Source: Bradyrhizobium sp. CCGE-LA001 (lineage in GTDB: Bacteria > Pseudomonadota > Alphaproteobacteria > Rhizobiales > Xanthobacteraceae). Taken from it: DNA of 64,000 bases. How positions within the stretch are numbered: the stretch's first letter is position 1; each line of letters starts with the position of its first letter. The notes under the pieces were generated by a model that worked only from the letters and a program-made list of their open reading frames with translations, was not told the origin of the DNA and did no database searches. The DNA is taken from assembly GCF_000296215.2 (NCBI RefSeq), contig NZ_CP013949.1, positions 6,503,501 to 6,567,500 of the forward strand, read 5' to 3'. Shown piece by piece: positions 59,104-64,000 of this stretch. Both the position numbers and the translations under genes were made by a program.

Positions 59104-59276
59104 CTCAATGACCCCAAGTCTCAGATGTAGAACTGACCTATCTCAACGGTCATTTGGGAATGATCAACGTCACCGGCTTGCTTTCCTCCATCGCTTACCC
59201 GGCCCACCACGTTGGTGTGCCACCAAGCTACCGCATCGCGGGTGTGGATACACGTCTAGTCCACAACAACGGAAGA

Positions 59277-59294
59277 GCCGCCAATTGAGGCGGC
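59277..59294. terminator. Hairpin GCCGCC-AATTGA-GGCGGC
   Basis: A perfect six-base-pair stem with a six-base loop without a T run. It lies 25-45 bases beyond the stop of the small exported gene on the minus strand and overlaps the stop of a short plus-strand fragment (VELTYLNGHLGMINVTGLL..) of unknown origin. Confidence 0.4.
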
Positions 59295-59320
59295 CTCCGT
59301 GCCTGAGTTCTCGTATCGAA

Positions 59321-59566
59321 TCAAGGATGCGGCGTGCGCGTACCAAACGTTCCGTTGTTCGGATTGAAGTTTACAGACGTGCCGTAATTGTCTCGCTGAG
59401 TGCCATTTGGATTAGTTGCTGTGTAAGGCTGTACGTAAGTGCCGTTGCTGCGAGTATAGCCAGATGAGCTGTGAGTGTTCAGATTCGAGCCGGTCCCAAC
59501 GTAGTGAGCTTGCGCACCGGTCGCGAAGAAAACTAGCGATGCAGCGAAGATGATCGATTCTGTCAT
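59321..59566 (-). CDS. Small exported Asn/Thr-rich protein
   Basis: The ATG at 59566 opens a signal peptide (MTESIIFAASLVFFATGAQAHY). The mature part is rich in Asn, Thr, Gly and Tyr (TNPNGTQRDNYGTSVNFNPNNGTFGTRTPHP), like small secreted proteins seen in Bradyrhizobium genomes. Eighty-one residues in all. An in-frame ATG ten codons upstream is less likely. Function unknown. Confidence 0.6.
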   Translation of the reverse strand: MTESIIFAASLVFFATGAQAHYVGTGSNLNTHSSSGYTRSNGTYVQPYTATNPNGTQRDNYGTSVNFNPNNGTFGTRTPHP

Positions 59567-59696
59567 TGTTGCCACGTGCGTGAGAGTGGCGAGCAAATAG
59601 TCACGGTGGCTGCGACAAGTCTAATTGGCTACTACGCGGAAGTTGTGAGTTCCGCTAATCAAAAGGTCGGCGGTAGTTATACCGACACGATAGTGG

Positions 59697-60065
59697 TCAG
59701 AGCGCGGGATTCCACGTCACCGTCACTGTCTCGACCCCACCACTTGCTGAATTCGCCAACGGTTCTATGAATCCAGCACGCTCCGCAATCTTAATGCACC
59801 CGTGATCCATCCGTTTTGCTAAGCCATCTGCGGTTACGAATGCGATTGGAAGTGTCTTCGATTGCGTCTGTTCGGCAAGCCGAACCAAATTCCTATAGAA
59901 GGCCGCCTGGCGCGCAGTCTGCCCGGCTGGTGCATCGCGAAATTCGTTGGCTGGGCGAGGTTTGGTTGGATTACTTAGGGTCTTTGCGCCCGGTGCCTCC
60001 TCCCATTGGAAATTCAACGTCAAGGATATCAAACGTTTCTCCCTATCGTTCCCCCCGGCCACCAC
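59697..60065 (-). CDS. Hypothetical protein
   Basis: A 122-codon frame with a protein-like centre (TARQAAFYRNLVRLAEQTQSKTLPIAFVTADGLAKRMDHG, then IKIAERAGFIEPL). The first codon is GTG and overlaps the preceding gene's 3' end; a TTG about 12 codons further is an alternative. No family recognised. Confidence 0.5.
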   Translation of the reverse strand: MVAGGNDREKRLISLTLNFQWEEAPGAKTLSNPTKPRPANEFRDAPAGQTARQAAFYRNLVRLAEQTQSKTLPIAFVTADGLAKRMDHGCIKIAERAGFIEPLANSASGGVETVTVTWNPAL

Positions 60066-60339
60066 GTTGAGGGCGATGGCTCGCCGAAATCTCAGTTGGC
60101 CGCAGCGCCACTAGCGCGCTTCGCTTGTACGGATATCGTCGCACCGCCGAACAGTCTTTGCAACGCAGAGAGCGTTCCAGCTCGTGGACCGGTGTAGACT
60201 TGGCGCGACGAATAATATCTAGCGCAACGGTCTGATTGGTGTCGCACCCCAAGCACCGTACTTCCAGATAAGGATAGCCGCCATTGATGGCATCGCCGAT
60301 GGTTGGCGATGACTGAGCCGGTCCCTTGTATCCGAGCAT
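60043..60339 (-). CDS. Small zinc-ribbon-like protein
   Basis: The 98-residue product has two CxxC pairs (RCLGCDTNQTVALDI and RCKDCSAVRRYPY) that would form a zinc ribbon. Similar short proteins are frequent in Bradyrhizobium mobile DNA. The strongly patterned N-terminus (MLGYKGPAQSSPTIGDAINGGYPYLEV) supports the chosen start. It overlaps the next gene by 23 bases. Confidence 0.65.
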   Translation of the reverse strand: MLGYKGPAQSSPTIGDAINGGYPYLEVRCLGCDTNQTVALDIIRRAKSTPVHELERSLRCKDCSAVRRYPYKRSALVALRPTEISASHRPQRGGRGER

Positions 60340-60568
60340 GCGTTAATTCCAAGCCTCACACGCTAGCTTGTCTGCTACCTTACGCGCTTCCTTGGCGCGT
60401 TCGGCTGACATCTTGATTTGTGTACCAAACAGCTACTGGCGGGGATTTGGTGGACATGGCGCTATAGAGAAGCGTAGCGCGCTTACCTGCGCAAATTATC
60501 AATCCGTTGGGAGCCGGAACGCTTTTGGTCTACTGACTATCGTGGCTGTGGATATTTTGGGAATCGGA

Positions 60569-60588
60569 GGCCGCCAAGTGAGGCGGCC
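60569..60588 (-). terminator. Hairpin terminator after the 60590 gene
   Basis: GGCCGCC at 60569-60575 pairs with GGCGGCC at 60582-60588 (loop AAGTGA), one base beyond the stop codon of the minus-strand gene. No long T run follows. It resembles the hairpin at 59277. Confidence 0.5.
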
Positions 60589-60589
60589 C

Positions 60590-60847
60590 TCAGGCTCCCA
60601 ACCCATCCTCATCGGGGCCGATGACTTGCACCTTCATGGCCTGCGAGGGGTACTGAAATATTCGGCGTCCTCGAAAGTACTCGTCCCGTTCTTCATTAGT
60701 GAGCCAGATGTAAGCGACGTTCTCGCAACCGTTACTTCCGCAGATGGCAGCACTTTTAGGGTAGCCGATCGGCTCGACGGGCAGCACATATGATCTGCCC
60801 CCGCGTCCCTTTGGGTTGTTGCAAAGCTCGCACCGCGCCAACGCCAT
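60590..60847 (-). CDS. Small Cys-containing hypothetical protein
   Basis: The 85-residue product begins MALARCELCNNPKGRGG, a CxxC knuckle, with a second Cys pair in AAICGSNGCENVAYIWL. The two pairs could bind zinc. The C-terminal part (NEERDEYFRGRRIFQYPSQAMKVQVIG) is polar. Function unknown; cargo of the integrated element. Confidence 0.6.
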   Translation of the reverse strand: MALARCELCNNPKGRGGRSYVLPVEPIGYPKSAAICGSNGCENVAYIWLTNEERDEYFRGRRIFQYPSQAMKVQVIGPDEDGLGA

Positions 60848-60882
60848 CGATCAGCCCTAAGAGGTCGCCTAAGTTGGCAGCC

Positions 60883-61023
60883 TTACTTCCTCTGTCTGTT
60901 AAGGTCGGCTTCAGCCTTCTTCAGCTCGGCGTCGTATTCCGCCCATTCTTTTGAACCTGGCCGGCTCTTGTCTCTGGCTTCGCGCCACGCGGTCACGGTC
61001 TCTGTGTGAGATTGATCTGGCAT
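60883..61023 (-). CDS. 46-residue small protein
   Basis: The ATG at 61023 has GGAGG about ten bases upstream. The product is charged and helical (TAWREARDKSRPGSKEWAEYDAELKKAEADL). The good ribosome site and biased amino-acid pattern support it as real. It is followed on the same strand, after about 35 bases, by the Cys-containing gene at 60847. Confidence 0.5.
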   Translation of the reverse strand: MPDQSHTETVTAWREARDKSRPGSKEWAEYDAELKKAEADLNRQRK

Positions 61024-61149
61024 TGAAAGGGGCCTCCGACCCAGACCTAATGACGCCCCCTCCGAAATTCAACCTAAGATATTAGAGACGGTTAGGCACT
61101 GGCACCAAGATCAGATTGCGAATGAGAACAAAAGTGGCACAATGGTTCG

Positions 61150-61365
61150 ATGCCGGCTTACACTACTTATTTTCCTTCCGATCCCAACCGCCTGGAAGCG
61201 GCTGCCGATGAAGTCATAGCGGCTTGCGGCGGGGATGCACGGGAGGCTGTTAAGGCGCTGATCGTCGCAAATGAGTTCTTGGAGCGGCGCCTCGAAGAGC
61301 TTGCTTCACCTGGATACGCGCGCGGGCGAGTGCTGCCGCGTGATCGGAAAGATTCGTATGACTAG
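61150..61365 (+). CDS. Small hypothetical protein
   Basis: The 71-residue product starts MPAYTTYFPSDPNRLEAAADEVIAACGG and contains a long helix (DAREAVKALIVANEFLERRLEELASPG). This matches small proteins commonly found in Bradyrhizobium. No functional motif. It reads toward, and ends before, the convergent gene at 61411. Confidence 0.55.
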   Translation: MPAYTTYFPSDPNRLEAAADEVIAACGGDAREAVKALIVANEFLERRLEELASPGYARGRVLPRDRKDSYD

Positions 61366-61410
61366 CGGCGTAGCCAATGAGCTGCGCCCCCGAAAAAAGG
61401 TGAAAGGAAG

Positions 61411-62325
61411 CTAGCCGAAATTCATCCGACCTTGTGCAAAGAATTTCGATGCGTCATCTAGGCGCCTATAAAGAGACAGCACTATCTTCGCAAAGGCCAA
61501 TGGATTCCCCTCAGTAAGGGATTTGCTGATATCGATATTGGGCAAGCTCATTTTCTCTGCCAATGAAGTTGCAGTACCATCGATATAGGCGAACGAAACA
61601 TCGGCAGGTAAGAAATCTTCCGCTGCCATCGCCAGATACCTGCGCTTAGAAAGAAAGTCATAAAAGTCCGAATAAAGCTTGCGTAGTACAATTCGGTTTT
61701 CCAAGAACGACTTTATTATCGATTTCGTCTCAAGAAACGTTTCAGCGTCACCATTAACGTTCACGTAGCCAGGCGACTCATACTTGATTTTGTCCATTCG
61801 GAGCCGTTCACTCCTTGGCACGACAGCGGGCAACATTCCGTAGAAATGCACGTAGCTAAAACCACCTTTAAACGGTGTATGTACGAAGGTCTTTTTGATC
61901 GCTTTCTTCTTCTCTAGGTCAACCGTTTCGTCGGTAAACGAATGGCTTGCGGACAAAAAATAGTACACGTCTGAATACTTACTATAGAACTCGCCAAAGT
62001 CCGGCATATCCCATTCCCCATCCACGGTCAGCATTTGCTCGTCTCGGGGATTTTCGGATTCTGGATCATCTTCCGTGTGACTGGTACAAAAGAAGCGTGG
62101 CGACGGCAGCCACTCCTCCGGGATGTTTTCCTCAAATGGCACCATCATGACTTTGTTATCAGTCATTTTCATCAGATCGAATGTAAATTCAGCTCGGGTC
62201 GCTGGGTATGTAAACAAATAACGCAGATCAACATGCCCATCCATGTAGGCATCTAGGTCGCGGGGCGATACCGTAGTCGCAATGAATTGAGCCTCCTCAG
62301 TTTTGGAGGGTAAGCGTTTCTCCAA
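61411..62325 (-). pseudogene. Hypothetical protein, N-terminally truncated
   Basis: A well-formed 304-codon frame with balanced composition. It has EEAQFIATTVSPRDLDAYMDGHVDLRYLF near its N-terminus, a TFDLMKMTDNKVMMVPFEE strand, and a C-terminal helical part (LAFAKIVLSLYRRLDDASKFF). The only start available is TTG, and the sequence upstream belongs to a DUF3800 fragment on the other strand, so about 40-60 N-terminal residues have probably been lost at the junction near 62310. The pattern recalls the DUF6575-type group of element-borne proteins (low certainty). Confidence 0.5.
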
Positions 62326-62787
62326 TTATCGAAGGCGGTGTCAATCTCAGAATCTATCCTGATCAAATCCCAGACAACAAAGAGCGCGTCGAACAGTTTC
62401 GAGGTTTTCTCTCTGGTTTGGCTAGTTCGCCGCCATTTCGAGAACGAAAGATACAAATCAAGCGAGAGAACATTGCTGACGTTGACTCCAAGCAGAACGT
62501 CATTCTGCAATGTTTAGATGTTGTCCTCGGCGCCATCAATTTTCGACTTGACATCGCCCAGCGGCAAACGCCGAGGCAGCCGCACCAAAGCGAAGGATCG
62601 AGTTTACCGACACATCCTGCGTCGCATCCAGGACATCTATCCCAATTTCAACATTGGGATATCGACCGGACAACCGACCGAAGATTGTCGCTGGACTCAT
62701 CCATATCGGCATTGGCTGTTCACGCCAGCAGAACGAATTGTGCTGCCTGGTAGCAAGCGAACAAAGAGGAAGAAGGGAACCCCGTAG
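62286..62787 (+). pseudogene. DUF3800-family protein, 5'-truncated and frameshifted
   Basis: The plus strand reads NLRIYPDQIPDNKERVEQFRGFL, then REN with DSKQNVILQCLDVVLGAINFRL. After a shift near 62545 it continues KAKDRVYRHILRRIQDIYPNFNIGISTG, then WTHPYRHWLFTPAE. This is the C-terminal half of DUF3800 proteins, which have an RNase H-like fold and are common in mobile elements. The N-terminal half, which should hold the first catalytic acidic residues, is absent: the sequence there belongs to the opposite-strand gene. Confidence 0.65.
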
Positions 62788-63053
62788 CCGCTACATGAGT
62801 ATCCCGCGTGGAACGCAGGACTTCGCGTCGTACAGGGCCCCCAAAGATTTTGCGGGGAGCCGAATCGGCAAACCGCAGATTCTTCGAAGCGTCGGTTGTC
62901 AATATATAGTAGCACGAGATCGAATAACCACCCAGACCTTAGTACTTTCCCCGCGCATTTTTACTTGCCCGCCAAGACAAGGCCATCACAGCCGGATCCC
63001 GTCGGGCTTGAAATAATCTGACAAGGCGAAGACATCAGTGCGGGAGCGCGGAT
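62788..63053. other. Intergenic region before the PRTase-like gene
   Basis: No gene is seen. It should contain the promoter of the gene starting at 63054; GGGAG precedes that ATG by about nine bases. No -35/-10 pair was fixed. Confidence 0.35.
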
Positions 63054-64000
63054 ATGCCATTTAGGAGAACCACACCATTGACCCGATCGCTGGCGCTGCG
63101 GCTTCCTGATACAGCAGACGGACAGGCGTGGATCAACCAGTTCGACGCGCTGGATCGCGAACTGGCTCGGCAACTACTGGAGTCGCTCGTGTTAGTGTCC
63201 AGCCTCGAGTTCGAGCGACGGCTCATCTCCCTTTTGGCGAGCACCGCGCAAGGCGCCGCAGGACCGACGGCCTTTTTCGCCGCGCGCGAATGGGACGGTG
63301 CGGGTCCCTATCTGATGGAGGATGAAGAGGCTGATGCTGTTGGACCGGGCGGCGATATCGGAAGCGAGGGCCGCGTTGCCGCCATTATTCGCGGACTGTG
63401 CAGGACTCATTCCAGCCAGCTCCTTAACCATCCTAGCATCCGACAAATGCTTGACGTCAAATGCCGCCTCATTGTTCTCGTCGATGACTTTGTCGGATCC
63501 GGTCAGCGAATTGCCGAATTTCACGCGGCGCTGTGGGCTAACCGGACGATCCGGTCGTGGCACTCTTTTGGGTGGATCAAATTCGCGCTCGTGGCCTACT
63601 CCGCCACCGACCGCGGCCGCGCGCGCGTCAGCAGACTGCTCGATCTTGAGCCTCAGCTCGTTCGAGGATGCCCAACGTTCCAGGAACTGCCGGTTACTCG
63701 GCCGGAGCGGGCTGCGCTGATGGCGGCCTTGAAGCGTTACGCCAAACGTACCGACAGCCCCGGCATCCCTTTACGTTACGATAACACTGGCTCGGTCCTG
63801 GTCTTCGAGCACGGTTGTGCCGATAATGTCCCGCCCGTCTTCTGGGCCAAAGCTGGTAGCGGCAAGATCTGGAAGCCACTCTTCCCCAAGCGGTCCGTTT
63901 TGCCAGGAGCCGCTTCGGCATTCCCGGCTGAGTTCGGGGTCCCGTCGGCTTCCGCAGTCCTTCAGGGGGCTGGACAAGGCCGACTCGCAACGTCCGGTGC
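63054..64000 (+). CDS. Phosphoribosyltransferase-like conflict-system protein, runs off the window
   Basis: An uninterrupted frame from ATG 63054 (GGGAG upstream) to the window end gives at least 315 residues. A type I PRTase PRPP-binding motif is visible as CRLIVLVDDFVGSGQRI at about 137-153 (two Asp followed by a small-residue loop). Near 250-280 are VFEHGCADNVPPVFWAK and IWKPLFPKR, a pattern I associate with the PRTase-CE family of predicted prokaryotic conflict systems. The N-terminal 130 residues are helical. Partners, if any, lie to the right of the window. The catalytic reaction is unknown; such PRTases may act on nucleotides or as effectors. Confidence 0.6.
   Translation, partial: MPFRRTTPLTRSLALRLPDTADGQAWINQFDALDRELARQLLESLVLVSSLEFERRLISLLASTAQGAAGPTAFFAAREWDGAGPYLMEDEEADAVGPGGDIGSEGRVAAIIRGLCRTHSSQLLNHPSIRQMLDVKCRLIVLVDDFVGSGQRIAEFHAALWANRTIRSWHSFGWIKFALVAYSATDRGRARVSRLLDLEPQLVRGCPTFQELPVTRPERAALMAALKRYAKRTDSPGIPLRYDNTGSVLVFEHGCADNVPPVFWAKAGSGKIWKPLFPKRSVLPGAASAFPAEFGVPSASAVLQGAGQGRLATSG

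Noticed and set aside
62253..62510. 85-codon minus frame considered as the lost N-terminus of the 61411 gene
   Set aside because: The plus strand of the same stretch encodes recognisable DUF3800 sequence in order, which explains it better.

Overview
The window looks like alphaproteobacterial, most probably Bradyrhizobium, accessory DNA of the symbiosis-island type. Supporting signs are a Bradyrhizobium-type porin, a core grpE gene, an intergenic palindromic repeat of the kind seen in Bradyrhizobiaceae, and a very dense graveyard of IS21, IS630, IS66, IS256, IS1182, IS3, IS5 and IS481/ISNCY-like remnants in which almost every transposase is frameshifted or truncated. Most assignments are motif and family recognition by eye; no database search was possible.

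Layout. 0-8 kb: a dead copy of a serine carboxypeptidase gene, IS debris and one intact D-2-hydroxyacid dehydrogenase. 8-27 kb: an IS-punctured set of envelope or lipid-linked sugar genes: a GT-C-like polytopic membrane protein, a small DMT/EamA-type transporter, a methyltransferase, a coupled operon (small membrane protein, GMC oxidoreductase, SDR), a second SDR, a YdjM-like membrane protein and an unusual thioredoxin-HAD-UbiA fusion. Together they could make, modify, flip and transfer a polyprenyl-linked sugar, but this is inference. 27-32 kb: ahpC, IS66, IS21 and IS5 remnants. 32-39 kb: porin, Crp/Fnr regulator and the intact S10-type peptidase whose broken copy starts the window.

41-50 kb: a second accessory block. 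On the minus strand are a membrane-bound metallophosphoesterase, a polytopic lipoprotein-like partner and decaying secreted-protein genes. On the plus strand is a compact locus of a nitrilase-fold protein with an intact Glu-Lys-Cys triad, a winged-helix protein and a small helical protein whose start overlaps the preceding gene. This plus-strand locus is the best candidate here for an undescribed, possibly conflict/defence-type, system. 50-53 kb: grpE, a radical SAM/SPASM enzyme, and fragments of pncA, hipA and a second radical SAM gene.

53.8-64 kb: an integrated element. The 3' two-thirds of a tRNA-Arg(CCG) gene lies next to a tyrosine integrase, followed by small cargo genes: XRE regulator, SNase-like nuclease, DUF4429/SHOCT-like protein, zinc-ribbon proteins, a truncated hypothetical gene and a DUF3800 fragment. 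A phosphoribosyltransferase-like gene resembling conflict-system PRTases runs off the right end. Several genes in this element carry single-base frameshifts, so decay, phase variation or sequencing error must be considered.
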